Shown: positions 1-9,001, counted from the stretch's first letter. The stretch: 64,000 nt of DNA from DUOA01 sp012839095 (GCA_050951505.1 JBMNJE010000003.1:124001-188000); one strand, 5' to 3'. A program made the numbers and translations. Notes: a model not told the origin generated them from the letters alone.

Positions 1-910
1 TTTGCGCTGCCTGCGGCTCCGATACAAGCCCCTCTGCCGCTTCCAATGCCAGTACAGCAGCGGTCAGCGTATGGCCCACTGTATCGTGCATCTCGGCAGC
101 GATGCGGTTTCGTTCTTCGACTACGGCTAAACCTTTCAGTTTTTCGGATTGCTCATGGACCGTGCGAATGGCGGATTCCAATCTAACGCTTGTAATCATC
201 TGTTTTTTTAATGTGTAAAAGGCCAGCAGGGCAAGAAGGACCACAATCGTGTTGACGAAGAAATAGCGAACAAGATCGCTCATATCTGCGCTTTGGGATA
301 AAGACACTGTTCTTGCCGTACTGCCCAGAAGATAAGCGCCCAGGGCACCGATTCCATACACCCTGGCCCGGGGCAGCGATGCGTGATTGATTGCGCTGAA
401 GCCTGCAATGATGGAAAGAAACAGGTTGTCCCCCGATACATCCAGATATTGAATAGGAATACACAAGATAAGCTGCAGCATGGGCAGAATGGGTTCGCTT
501 ATGAGCCGCTTTTTTTCGGGAAGCAGATTGTAGAGGAGCATAATAAGAAAAGAGATGGTCAGCAGCCAGAGCAAAGGGTTATACACTGGAGTGCCGGCAT
601 TCTCCGCCAGCATATGCAGTCCCATCACTTGATAGGCAATCAGAAGAAGAAAGAAAATGCCCTTGATTGTGAGGTGGTTAGCCCTTTCCACTTCAGCATC
701 AGTGGTATCCCTGGGCGGCGTTTTTTCAGCACGGAGCAGATAAAATGCAATGGCGGCCAGGCCGAAAAAGGCAATGGATAAGATATACAGGATGCGATGC
801 AAGGTCTTTCGTTTATCTTTTCTCACGCTCTCCACAATGCATAGGATTTGCATCAACAACTGAAGCAAGAGCCCCGGAAGCAAGAACGGCCAAATTTCCC
901 CAATTCGCAT
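1..910 (-). CDS. Sensor histidine kinase (HisKA_3 type), C-terminus cut by window edge
   Basis: The frame is open from the ATG at 910 to the window edge (303 codons). The first ~200 residues contain several hydrophobic segments, so this is a multi-spanning membrane sensor. A linker then leads to the dimerisation/phosphoacceptor motif ERNRIAAEMHDTVGH, with the acceptor His at about residue 275. This is the HisKA_3 (NarL/DesK-type) motif. The ATPase domain lies outside the window, so its integrity is unknown. Upstream of 910 is a purine-rich AAGGCGGGG about 8 bases before the ATG; an in-frame ATG at 853 is an alternative start. A LuxR-type response regulator is expected next to it beyond the left edge. 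The signal is unknown. Confidence 0.85.
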   Translation of the reverse strand, partial: MRIGEIWPFLLPGLLLQLLMQILCIVESVRKDKRKTLHRILYILSIAFFGLAAIAFYLLRAEKTPPRDTTDAEVERANHLTIKGIFFLLLIAYQVMGLHMLAENAGTPVYNPLLWLLTISFLIMLLYNLLPEKKRLISEPILPMLQLILCIPIQYLDVSGDNLFLSIIAGFSAINHASLPRARVYGIGALGAYLLGSTARTVSLSQSADMSDLVRYFFVNTIVVLLALLAFYTLKKQMITSVRLESAIRTVHEQSEKLKGLAVVEERNRIAAEMHDTVGHTLTAAVLALEAAEGLVSEPQAAQ

Positions 911-1352
911 ACCCCTACCCCGCCTTCCCGATGGACTGCCTTTCGTACCATTTATCACTGAACACAAGCAATTTATGTGACAGCACCTTCATATGATAAA
1001 ATATACTTGGCAGTGATTGATAGATATTATTTTACACTATTTTCAATAATATGTAAATCAAGTCTATTCTAAGGAAACCCTATAAACCCCTTCTCATCCC
1101 TTTGATAACCAGAGGTGAAAATGATACGGTGCTTAATAACTATATGCTGCGGACCAAGGTTCAAAACTTTACAAAATCTCTCAAGTTTTTCAACTAATTT
1201 GTTGTGATTGTATTATAATATAGTCAGACACACCATGCGCCGGTTGCTTTGATGCCTAGCCTAAAAATGTTGTAAAACCAAATGAATTGATATACCATAA
1301 TGATTATATTGACTCTGCGTTATACTTAGCACAGAAGCGAGTGAAGTACCGA
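911..1352. other. Intergenic region between divergent genes
   Basis: AT-rich spacer between the kinase (leftward) and the VanY-like gene (rightward). It has a TATAAT at 1214-1219, a possible -10 for the rightward gene, but no good -35 at the right distance. No RNA gene or repeat was seen. Confidence 0.4.
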
Positions 1353-2369
1353 ATGATAAGAAACTCCATAAAAAAGGTCTGGAGAAACCAAATTTGGATA
1401 GTTTTTAATATTGCACTTTTGTCCTGCGTGATTGGAACGGGTTTTTTAAATGGTAATGAATCGACTGCCAGGCAAGAGGAAATTACTGCTGAAAAAACTT
1501 CGGAAATGCCGCAAGAATCTGATTCACAAGCAGGTACCGGGTCATGTGCAATGCTCTCGGATATGCAGGATCCTATTACGGCGGAGATAGCAGAGCTCGG
1601 ACATAGGGGAAATATACCTCAGACCTTTATTGGGGGTTTGAGCATGCAATGGGAGCCGGAAGAAGACGCTGTTTCCAATGAATCGGCTGAATATGAAAAC
1701 ATGGAATACAGTGAAGAAAATGTAAACATAGAAAATATTGAGGAGAGCATACCGGATAACAGCGATAAGCCGAAGGTAAACACTGCTGAAGAAAATCCTG
1801 AAGCTATAGATGTTTTGGTTAACAGAATCCACGTGCTGCCGGCTTCTTATGCACCATCTAATCTTGTTGTGCCTGATGTTTCTTTTTCGCCCAGGGCCAA
1901 TTACAGATTATTAAGGGAAGAAGCAGCTGCTGCTTTGGAAGAAATGTTCAGGCATGCTTTGAAGGCTGGACATAAATTGTATGTCCAGTCCGGCTACAGG
2001 AGTTATAATGATCAAAAGGCTATATTCCAGAGTAATGTCAGAAAACGGGGAAGTGTTAAAAAGGCTTCCCGGATAAGTGCCAATGCAGGGGAAAGCGAGC
2101 ATCAGACCGGCCTGGCTGTGGATATAACATCAAAAAGCGTAAAATATAAACTGACAACATCCTTCGGCCGGACGGCTGAAGGGAAATGGGCAGCGGAAAA
2201 TGCCCACAAATACGGCTTCATAATACGGTTTCCCAAAGGAAAGGAAGATATAACCGGTTTTATGTATGAGCCATGGCATTTAAGGTATTTGGGCGTAGAA
2301 TTAGCCACTGAGGTATACAAGAGCGGATTAACATATGAAGAGTTTTTGGATCAGTCAATGGATCAGTAA
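1353..2369 (+). CDS. VanY-like D-alanyl-D-alanine carboxypeptidase (M15B), membrane-anchored
   Basis: The start at ATG 1353 gives a basic N-terminus followed by one hydrophobic segment, a typical signal anchor. A TTG at 1287 would add 22 residues but has no visible ribosome binding site. About 130 acidic, low-complexity residues form a linker. The catalytic VanY domain fills the C-terminal half. It shows GYRSYNDQ, the zinc motif SEHQTGLAVDI (His and Asp ligands) and EPWHLRY with the last His ligand. Members trim the terminal D-Ala from peptidoglycan stem peptides outside the membrane. No vanR/S or vanHAX neighbours are present, so a wall-remodelling role is more likely than glycopeptide resistance. 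Confidence 0.85.
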   Translation: MIRNSIKKVWRNQIWIVFNIALLSCVIGTGFLNGNESTARQEEITAEKTSEMPQESDSQAGTGSCAMLSDMQDPITAEIAELGHRGNIPQTFIGGLSMQWEPEEDAVSNESAEYENMEYSEENVNIENIEESIPDNSDKPKVNTAEENPEAIDVLVNRIHVLPASYAPSNLVVPDVSFSPRANYRLLREEAAAALEEMFRHALKAGHKLYVQSGYRSYNDQKAIFQSNVRKRGSVKKASRISANAGESEHQTGLAVDITSKSVKYKLTTSFGRTAEGKWAAENAHKYGFIIRFPKGKEDITGFMYEPWHLRYLGVELATEVYKSGLTYEEFLDQSMDQ

Positions 2370-2422
2370 AAAAGCGCTGCAAATGGATACTGTTCATCTG
2401 CGGGCTTGCGGCAGATGATTAC

Positions 2423-2451
2423 CCCTGCAAAACCATGCAGGGTGATTTTTT
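2423..2451 (+). terminator. Intrinsic terminator after the VanY-like gene
   Basis: CCCTGC (2423-2428) pairs with GCAGGG (2437-2442) and is followed by TGATTTTTT. A second hairpin, CATCTGC/GCAGATG, lies just before it (about 2395-2417). Confidence 0.7.
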
Positions 2452-2463
2452 GGAAACATAATA

Positions 2464-2493
2464 TTGTACAGCCATATAATAATTGGGTATAAT
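2464..2493 (+). promoter_or_regulatory. Candidate sigma-A promoter for the mgtE leader transcript
   Basis: TTGTAC at 2464-2469 and TATAAT at 2488-2493 with an 18-base spacer. Transcription would start near 2500, giving a ~150-base leader before mgtE. Confidence 0.5.
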
Positions 2494-2536
2494 TAGAGTA
2501 GTTTACAAGATTTTAATGAAAGGGTGAAGGGTGGTG

Positions 2537-2641
2537 ATGGTTTTGGACTCCGGTCCTGTGCCTGGACAAAGTAGTAATAATACAATTCAATACAGTAAAG
2601 GAGCCCGGACTGTCACTTCGTGCAGCAGGTGCTCCTTATAA
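2537..2641 (+). CDS. Putative 34-residue leader ORF upstream of mgtE
   Basis: ATG at 2537, preceded by a GGGTGGTG-like sequence, opens a 34-codon frame ending in TAA at 2639-2641, twelve bases before the mgtE ATG. The peptide starts MVLDSGPVPGQ, with an acidic residue and two prolines early. The frame runs through both arms of the hairpin that can expose or hide the mgtE ribosome binding site. Enteric mgtL-type leader peptides sense Mg2+ through translation; a comparable role here is inference from position and structure only. Translation of this ORF is unproven. Confidence 0.4.
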   Translation: MVLDSGPVPGQSSNNTIQYSKGARTVTSCSRCSL

Positions 2642-2647
2642 GGAGGG
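2598..2647 (+). promoter_or_regulatory. Mutually exclusive hairpins controlling the mgtE ribosome binding site
   Basis: Arm A AAGGAGC (2598-2604) pairs with arm B GCTCCTT (2631-2637), and an inner stem CTG-CAC/GTG-CAG strengthens this hairpin. Arm B is equally complementary to the mgtE Shine-Dalgarno region AAGGAGG (about 2640-2646): CTCCTTATAAGGAG (2632-2645) is a perfect palindrome. Formation of A:B leaves the SD free; loss of A:B allows B to cover it. No M-box consensus was recognised. Confidence 0.5.
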
Positions 2648-2653
2648 CTTGAC

Positions 2654-3997
2654 ATGAACGACATGATCTCTTTCGTTGAAACATGCATCCAGGAGGGAAA
2701 GTTTTCAAGGATACGAGAGGAAATCATTGAGCTTAACGTTGTCGATATTGCACAGCTTCTGGATGAATTGGAGGAGGAAAAAACCCTTATTGTATTCCGC
2801 TTGCTGCCAAAGGAGATCTCCGTTGAAGTGTTCTCCTATATGTCCACCGAGCAGCAGCAATACATCATTGAGTCCATTACGGACAAGGAAATCCAGAATA
2901 TAATCAGCAACATGTTTATGGATGACACGGTGGATATCCTGGAGGAAATGCCGGCTAATGTAGTAAAGAAAATTCTCAGAAATGTCAGTGAGGACAGAAG
3001 AAAGCTTATTAACCAGTTTCTGAGATACCCGGACTACTCGGCCGGCAGCCTGATGACAATTGAATATGTGGATCTGAAAAAGGAAATGACGGTGGAGCAG
3101 GCCATACAGCGTATCAGAAGTATCGGCCTGGACAAGGAAACCATTAATATCTGCTATGTGATGGATCAAAACAGGAAGCTGGAAGGGGTAATTCCCATTC
3201 GGCAGCTGCTGCTGAATGACGGCTCTACAAGAATAGGAGATATTATGGAGACCAACTTCATCTCCATAGATACCCATACGGATCAGGAAGAGATTTCCAA
3301 CCTGTTCAGAAAGTATGATCTGCTTGCCATGCCGGTGGTGGATCACGAAAACAGGCTGGTGGGCATCATAACAATTGACGATATCGTTGATATTATTGAG
3401 CAGGAAAACACAGAGGACTTTCAGGTGATGGCAGCCATTCAGCCCTCTGAAGAAGAATATCTGAAAACCAGGGTTACCAGACTGGCTAAAAACAGAATTG
3501 TCTGGCTGCTGATTCTGATGATTTCAGCAACCTTTACGGGAACCATTATTAAACATTACGAGGAAGTGCTGTCCTCAGTCGTTGTTCTGGCGGCTTTTAT
3601 ACCTATGCTGATGGACTCTGCAGGAAATGCAGGTTCCCAGTCTGCAACCATGATCATCCGCGGTCTGGCATTGGAAGAGATTCATATACGGAATATCGGA
3701 ATGGTGATTTGGAAGGAGCTCAGGGTTGGTCTGATGGTGGGCATTATCCTTTCAGCGGTTAACTTTTTAAGGGTGTATTGGTTTGAGAAAACGGATATTG
3801 CAGTTGCCATAACAATCAGTATCAGCTTGTTTCTGACTATTGTACTGGCTAAGGTTGTGGGCAGTTCACTGCCTATCCTGGCGAAGAAAATTAAACTGGA
3901 TCCGGCTATCATGGCTGCTCCCATGATTACAACCATTGTTGACGCCTTGTCATTGCTTGCCTATTTCAGAATAGCCACATGGCTTATTTTTAAGTAA
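2654..3997 (+). CDS. mgtE: Magnesium transporter MgtE
   Basis: 447 residues, the normal length for bacterial MgtE Mg2+ channels. The order is the helical MgtE N domain (about 15-120, ending in the YPDYSAGSLMT junction), two CBS domains (about 137-256) that sense cytosolic Mg2+, and a five-helix membrane domain (about 275-447). The membrane part has family signatures SAGNAGSQSATM and APMITTIVDALSL. A perfect AGGAGG-type site precedes the ATG. The leader contains a short ORF and a switchable hairpin, suggesting translational control of Mg2+ uptake. Confidence 0.95.
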   Translation: MNDMISFVETCIQEGKFSRIREEIIELNVVDIAQLLDELEEEKTLIVFRLLPKEISVEVFSYMSTEQQQYIIESITDKEIQNIISNMFMDDTVDILEEMPANVVKKILRNVSEDRRKLINQFLRYPDYSAGSLMTIEYVDLKKEMTVEQAIQRIRSIGLDKETINICYVMDQNRKLEGVIPIRQLLLNDGSTRIGDIMETNFISIDTHTDQEEISNLFRKYDLLAMPVVDHENRLVGIITIDDIVDIIEQENTEDFQVMAAIQPSEEEYLKTRVTRLAKNRIVWLLILMISATFTGTIIKHYEEVLSSVVVLAAFIPMLMDSAGNAGSQSATMIIRGLALEEIHIRNIGMVIWKELRVGLMVGIILSAVNFLRVYWFEKTDIAVAITISISLFLTIVLAKVVGSSLPILAKKIKLDPAIMAAPMITTIVDALSLLAYFRIATWLIFK

Positions 3998-4035
3998 TAA
4001 TGATGTGATAATTATGCAGCATTTCAGGTGCAAAG

Positions 4036-5691
4036 GTGGTAATGGTGAGAGATATCAGTGCTGAGCATCCATCCGGGAAACTTGAGGGTTCCGGAACCTC
4101 CGCAAGTTCAGAGGCCTCCGCAGGTTCGGGGGCCTTATTTTCCAGGATTCCCCTGATAAATAAAATACGGGCGAGTCAGAAAGAAATGCGGTATGGGCTG
4201 ATATGGGAGGATAAAACGGAGGAATTCGAGCTGCTTACAGCTGAGAAGCTGCCTGTACTTAAGCATATACCGGAGTATGACATTGTATCTTCAGATGATT
4301 CTGAAGACAGCGAGGACCGGTGCAACATCCTGATCGAAGGGGATAATTATCACGCGCTGGTATGCCTTAATCAAACTTATCCAAATCAAATTGATCTTAT
4401 TTATATTGATCCGCCGTACAATACCGGCAGTCGGGACTTTATATACAAAGACCGGTATGTCGAAAAGGAAGATGAATACAGCCACTCCAGGTGGCTTTCC
4501 TTTATGTATAAGCGGCTGATGGCCTGCCGGGAGCTGCTTAAGTCCGACGGCGTTATCTTCATATCAATTAACGAAGAGGAACTCTCCCAGCTGAAACTCC
4601 TGTGTGACGAGGTATTCGGACCGGAGAATTACATGACCATGTTTACTGTTAAGGTCAGGCATGAAGAGCGCATACTGAAGATGGATAAGGATTTTCACGA
4701 AGTTGTGGAATATCTGCTGATGTATCGCAAAAGCGATCAGCACAAGACAGTAAAGAGAAAACGGGACAACACATCCAACGATTTATATGTATATGAAATA
4801 GAGGAGCTGGCTGCCCCATCCGAAACCATGAAATGCGGTGACAAAACCGTCCAGGTATTCAGGCCGGGTGAATACAGAATCATAAGGAGGCAGCCGGATG
4901 TGCGGCTGTTTAAGAAAATCTGCATAAGAGGAAGCATTAAAGAGGGGAACTCCAGCGGAAGGTTTTACATGCAATACCTTTCAGCCCTCCAGGAAGAAAA
5001 AAGGGGCTGTCTTATCAAGGTGCCTGATATCGGAAATGACAGTCATGGATACAGATATTTTCTGATGCCTTCATCCTCCTCCAAGGTTAACGGGGATTAT
5101 TTTCAGGGGGTTCCGCTGAACAGAAAGGAAACAATAGAGCTGCCCTATCCCAATTACCTGGACTTCGTCCGGGAGTTCAATACAGCCGGCTATGAAGGAG
5201 GGGTTGATTTCCGCGGTAAAAAGCCGGTTTCCTTCCTGCTGAAGGTATTTGAACTGGGTGGCATGAACGAGAAAAAAGACGGAGTCGTGCTGGATTTCTT
5301 TGCCGGATCCGGTTCCACCGGTGAGGCTGTTTTGGAACTTAATAAGGCGGACGGCGGCAAGAGGCGGTTTATTCTTTGTACCAACAATGAAAGCAATATC
5401 TGCTATGACATTACACTGCCAAGGCTGAAAAATGTCATTCAGGGATATCCGGCCAGGGTGACTCAGGATACAATTCTGCTGGACAGGCAGCTGACTTATT
5501 CCGACCTTGCCAAAATGGACCGGATATTAGCCATAATATCCAGCATAGAGGAAGAAAACCGATGCCGCTATGAAACTGTATTGAAAACAGTGGCAGATAA
5601 CAGGATAAGGGTAATTGGCAGATGCATAAAGAGCAGAAAGGAAGGATTGGGCGGCAGCCTGAAGTTCTATAAAACTGCCTTCACCGAGTAA
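4036..5691 (+). CDS. Solitary beta-class site-specific DNA methyltransferase (adenine-N6, type III Mod-like)
   Basis: 551 residues. The catalytic motif IV DPPYNTGSRDF (about 125-135) comes before the AdoMet-binding motif I DFFAGSGST (about 420-428). This is the beta-class order found in type III Mod subunits and some orphan N6-adenine methyltransferases. The divergent middle (about 230-390) should hold the target recognition domain. The end GGSLKFYKTAF is also Mod-like. No restriction subunit lies on either side: the neighbours are mgtE (38 bases upstream) and nrdG. The first ~35 residues are Ser/Gly/Ala-rich low complexity. The start is uncertain among GTG 4036, ATG 4042 and GTG 4045. The target sequence cannot be read from the DNA. 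Confidence 0.85.
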   Translation: MVMVRDISAEHPSGKLEGSGTSASSEASAGSGALFSRIPLINKIRASQKEMRYGLIWEDKTEEFELLTAEKLPVLKHIPEYDIVSSDDSEDSEDRCNILIEGDNYHALVCLNQTYPNQIDLIYIDPPYNTGSRDFIYKDRYVEKEDEYSHSRWLSFMYKRLMACRELLKSDGVIFISINEEELSQLKLLCDEVFGPENYMTMFTVKVRHEERILKMDKDFHEVVEYLLMYRKSDQHKTVKRKRDNTSNDLYVYEIEELAAPSETMKCGDKTVQVFRPGEYRIIRRQPDVRLFKKICIRGSIKEGNSSGRFYMQYLSALQEEKRGCLIKVPDIGNDSHGYRYFLMPSSSSKVNGDYFQGVPLNRKETIELPYPNYLDFVREFNTAGYEGGVDFRGKKPVSFLLKVFELGGMNEKKDGVVLDFFAGSGSTGEAVLELNKADGGKRRFILCTNNESNICYDITLPRLKNVIQGYPARVTQDTILLDRQLTYSDLAKMDRILAIISSIEEENRCRYETVLKTVADNRIRVIGRCIKSRKEGLGGSLKFYKTAFTE

Positions 5692-5706
5692 AACCTGATG
5701 GATGAA

Positions 5707-5745
5707 CCGGCGGAGTTAAATCTCCGCCGGTACTATTTTATTTAA
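5707..5745 (+). terminator. Terminator between the methyltransferase and nrdG
   Basis: A perfect 9-bp GC-rich stem, CCGGCGGAG (5707-5715) with CTCCGCCGG (5722-5730), is followed on the plus strand by T-rich sequence. The stem overlaps the last codons of the convergent nrdG. Confidence 0.7.
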
Positions 5746-6264
5746 TATCCTTGTCTTCTTCATATCGATGATGCGCTGATTGGATGAGCCTCTGAATTTA
5801 AGCAGAAGGCTTTTTTTATCCTGCTGAAAAGGCCCGTCTATCAGAAGGTCTGCCCCATCCAGCAGACTGCTCCAGTCAGGCCGGGCATGGATTCCATCCA
5901 TGAGCTGCTCATAGGTATAGCCGGTATAGACGATTACATCCAGATTCATTTCCCTTACACGCCGGACAAGCTTGGAAAATGCAGCTGCCTGCTCAAAGGG
6001 TTCTCCGCCGCTTAAGGTGATGCCGTCCAGCAGGGGATTGCTTTTAATCTCCTGAATGATGGCGTCGATCTCAACAAGCCTGCCTCCATCAAAGGAGTGA
6101 GTGTGGGGATTATGACACCCCGGACAGCGATGCCGGCAGCCCTGGGCAAATACTACATAACGGATGCCGGGTCCGTCTACTATGGATTCCGGTTCTATGC
6201 CTGCAATCCGTATGATACCGGCTGAGCTGCCTGTCACAGCTGGTGTGCTTGTCATTAAGGTCAT
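5716..6264 (-). CDS. nrdG: Anaerobic ribonucleotide reductase activating enzyme
   Basis: 182-residue radical-SAM enzyme that installs the glycyl radical on NrdD. It has the cluster motif CRHRCPGCHN (CX3CX2C) near residue 36, preceded by GPGIRYVVFAQG, and the AdoMet-binding SGGEPF. It overlaps the nrdD stop by four bases (ATGA), so the two are translationally coupled. Its 3' end converges on the methyltransferase gene. Confidence 0.95.
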   Translation of the reverse strand: MTLMTSTPAVTGSSAGIIRIAGIEPESIVDGPGIRYVVFAQGCRHRCPGCHNPHTHSFDGGRLVEIDAIIQEIKSNPLLDGITLSGGEPFEQAAAFSKLVRRVREMNLDVIVYTGYTYEQLMDGIHARPDWSSLLDGADLLIDGPFQQDKKSLLLKFRGSSNQRIIDMKKTRILNKIVPAEI

Positions 6265-8573
6265 AGGTGGCTCACCCTGTCTCTTACTTCAGCTTTTTTG
6301 GCGTTGTTGAAGCGATCCAGAGTGCCGGCCAGGTAACCGGTTATCCTTCGGATTCGCTCAAATTTCTCATCCTTTTCCTCCCTGCCGCAGGCCGGACAGG
6401 TATCACCTATTATTCCGGTATATCCGCAGACCGGATCCCGATCAACCGGATGGTTAATGGATCCATATCCTACTCCGGCTTCCTTCATTGCCCGGATGAT
6501 CTTCTCAAATGCGCTCAGGTTATTAAGCGGATCTCCGTCCAGCTCCACATAGGTGATGTGCCCTGCGTTGGTCAGCTCATGATAAGGTGCTTCCAGTCTG
6601 ATTTTATCAAAGGCGCTGAGCTTATAGTAAACCGGTATATGGAAGCTGTTGGTATAGTATTCTCTGTCTGTCACACCTTCTATGCTGCCAAATTTCGCAC
6701 GGTCCATTTCAACAAACCGGCCGGCCAGACCTTCCGCCGGAGTTGCAATCAGGGTGAAATTCATCTTGTATTTCCTGCCGGCTTCATCCATTCGTCTTCG
6801 CATATGCCTGACTATGGCAAGACCAAGTTCCTGTGCCTCCCCGGACTCCCCGTGATGTTTGCCGATTAAGGCCTTCAGGCATTCTGCCAGGCCGATGAAT
6901 CCCATAGTGAGGGTACCGTGCCTAAGCACTTCCCGTACCTCATCTTCAGGCCCCAGCTTTTCCGAGTCCAGCCAGACGCCCTGTCCCATGAGAAAGGGAA
7001 AATTCTTCACCTTTTTCCCTGCCTGTATCTCATAGCGCTCCCACAGCTGATTGATAACCAGATCAATGATCCTGTCCAGCTCCTGAAAAAAAGCCTCAAC
7101 ATTTCCGCTGCTTTTTATTCCCAGCCTGGGAAGGTTCACGGATGTAAAGCTCAGGTTTCCCCTGCCGGATACTATTTCCCTGGACGGATCGTATACATTG
7201 CCGATGACTCGTGTGCGGCAGCCCATATAGGCAATTTCCGTATCGGGATTGCCAGGGCGGTAATAGCTAAGGTTAAAGGGCGCATCCAGAAAAGAGAAAT
7301 TGGGAAAAAGTCTTTTTGCGCTGACCCTGCAGGCGAGTTGGAACATATCATAGTTTGGATCTCCTGGATTATAGTTGATGCCCTCCTTGACTTTGAAAAT
7401 ATGTATGGGAAAAATCGGGGTTTCTCCATTGCCCAGGCCTGCCTCCGTTGCCAGCAGCAGATTTTTGCTTACCATCCTTCCTTCCGGTGAGGTATCTGTT
7501 CCATAGTTGATGGAGCTGAAGGGAATCTGTGCCCCTGCCCGGCTGTGCATGGTATTAAGGTTATGGACAAATGCTTCCATCGCCTGATAGGTACGGCGAT
7601 CTGTTTCCTTTTCGGCGTTTTGTGATGCAAACCCTTGTATCCTTTCAAGCAAAGTATTATCTGCTGCAAAGCGTGAGAGCCATTCTCTTTCCGGTTTCTG
7701 ATACTCAGTCATATCCGACAGGGAGGGAAAAAGATTGTACTCTGTACGGATGTATTCCGTCATTTGTTGGACAGCTTCTGATGCATTCTTTATTTCGGTC
7801 AGTAATTCCAGGGCTTTGGTCAGATTCTGCCTGTACAGACGGGCAAAGGTTTTGGCAACGCCGGGTGCCATGCCGTAATCAAAGTTGGGTATACTCTGTC
7901 CGCCGTGCTGATCGTTTTGATTGGACTGTATGGCTATGCAGGCAAGAGCAGCATAGCTGCTGATATCATTGGGTTCCCTTAAGTATCCGTGACCGGTGGA
8001 AAAACCTCCTGTAAACAGCTTCTCAATGTCAATCTGGCAGCAGGTGGTGGTAAGTGTTAAAAAATCCATATCATGAATATGAATGTCTCCATCTTTGTGC
8101 GCTGCAGAATGCTCCGGTTTCAATATGTACAGGTTGTTGAACTGCTTGGCACCTTCCGATCCGTATTTCAGCATTGTGCCCATGGCAGAATCGCCGTTGA
8201 TATTGGCATTCTCCCGTTTAAGGTCGTTGTCTTTGGCATCAAGAAAGGTCAGCCCTTCATAAATCTTCATCAGTCTGGTGTTCATTTCCCTTACGCGGGT
8301 TCTTTCTGCCCGGTAGAGGATATACTTCTTGGCGGTTCTGGCATGCCCGTTTTCAATCAGAACCTTTTCCACGGCATCCTGGATTTCTTCCACAGTGGGC
8401 ACCTTTCTGTCCATGACCAGTTCAATGTATTGAACAACTTTTTCTGCAAGGGACAGGGCTGTGTCATAGTCATCTCCGCCTGCAGCACCTGCTGCCTTGA
8501 ATATGGCATTCGCTATCTTTTCAATATTAAAGGGCACTTCACGGCCATCACGTTTTCGAATCTTGGTAATCAT
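6261..8573 (-). CDS. nrdD: Anaerobic (class III) ribonucleoside-triphosphate reductase
   Basis: 770 residues. An ATP-cone regulatory domain (about 1-95) precedes the ten-stranded barrel. Near the C-terminus are the structural zinc cysteines (VCGYTG and TCPACGRE) and the glycyl-radical loop RITGYLAG, with Gly at about 746. The protein ends in RDRVSHL, as the family does. It makes dNTPs under anoxic conditions together with NrdG. The promoter region at 8770-8819 carries two NrdR-like boxes about 33 bp apart. Confidence 0.97.
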   Translation of the reverse strand: MITKIRKRDGREVPFNIEKIANAIFKAAGAAGGDDYDTALSLAEKVVQYIELVMDRKVPTVEEIQDAVEKVLIENGHARTAKKYILYRAERTRVREMNTRLMKIYEGLTFLDAKDNDLKRENANINGDSAMGTMLKYGSEGAKQFNNLYILKPEHSAAHKDGDIHIHDMDFLTLTTTCCQIDIEKLFTGGFSTGHGYLREPNDISSYAALACIAIQSNQNDQHGGQSIPNFDYGMAPGVAKTFARLYRQNLTKALELLTEIKNASEAVQQMTEYIRTEYNLFPSLSDMTEYQKPEREWLSRFAADNTLLERIQGFASQNAEKETDRRTYQAMEAFVHNLNTMHSRAGAQIPFSSINYGTDTSPEGRMVSKNLLLATEAGLGNGETPIFPIHIFKVKEGINYNPGDPNYDMFQLACRVSAKRLFPNFSFLDAPFNLSYYRPGNPDTEIAYMGCRTRVIGNVYDPSREIVSGRGNLSFTSVNLPRLGIKSSGNVEAFFQELDRIIDLVINQLWERYEIQAGKKVKNFPFLMGQGVWLDSEKLGPEDEVREVLRHGTLTMGFIGLAECLKALIGKHHGESGEAQELGLAIVRHMRRRMDEAGRKYKMNFTLIATPAEGLAGRFVEMDRAKFGSIEGVTDREYYTNSFHIPVYYKLSAFDKIRLEAPYHELTNAGHITYVELDGDPLNNLSAFEKIIRAMKEAGVGYGSINHPVDRDPVCGYTGIIGDTCPACGREEKDEKFERIRRITGYLAGTLDRFNNAKKAEVRDRVSHL

Positions 8574-9001
8574 AGGTGGTTTTTCCTTTCTGTATTCAAC
8601 TTTTTGATTTTTCTTTTGTCTTGGGTGTCATTTTTTTGAACATCTTTCATTTGCTTCTTGAATCCGGGCTGTCATTATGAGAAAATGATACAGTCTCAGA
8701 CAAGAGAATCCGCAAGTTGGAACTCCTGAAATTATGCATATGTTTCACAGCTCGCTTAACTTGCACAAAACACAATATGTAGATGAATATATGGTAGCAC
8801 ATACTATATATAGTGTCAATTGAAATTTGTTAATTATCAGATGCCTATAAGCTGCAATAATTAAATGAGAAATTATGGTTAAGACCTTGCATTTTACGTA
8901 TAATGTTTATTAGGCATTACAGCCCTTTTGAGCTGTATATATGTAATTCCTTAATTTTTTGCTGCTATCATCATGTTTTTGAGATCGAAAGGAGAAACTC
9001 C
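8574..9001. other. Intergenic region between nrdD and the GH3 lipoprotein gene
   Basis: Holds a ~215-base nrdD leader (about 8574-8790), the nrdD promoter with NrdR-like boxes, and the rightward promoter region of the GH3 gene (a TATAAT at 8899-8904 without a convincing -35). No RNA gene was recognised. Confidence 0.5.
8770..8819 (-). promoter_or_regulatory. nrdDG promoter with paired NrdR-like boxes
   Basis: Read leftward, TTGACA (8819-8814) and TACCAT (8796-8791) are separated by 17 bases. One box, ACTATATATAGTGT (8803-8816), contains a perfect palindrome and overlaps the -35 and spacer. The second, ACACAATATGTAGA (8770-8783), lies over the start region. Both resemble the published NrdR consensus acaCwATATmTTgt. 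Box starts are 33 bp apart, about three helical turns, as expected for cooperative NrdR binding. Confidence 0.75.

Noticed and set aside
2500..2653. M-box (ykoK) Mg2+ riboswitch before mgtE
   Set aside because: The conserved M-box core and its length are not present; only the local hairpin switch and leader ORF are supported.
4036..5691. CamA-type sporulation methyltransferase
   Set aside because: To my knowledge CamA has an NPPY motif and a different motif order; this enzyme has DPPY before the AdoMet motif (beta class).
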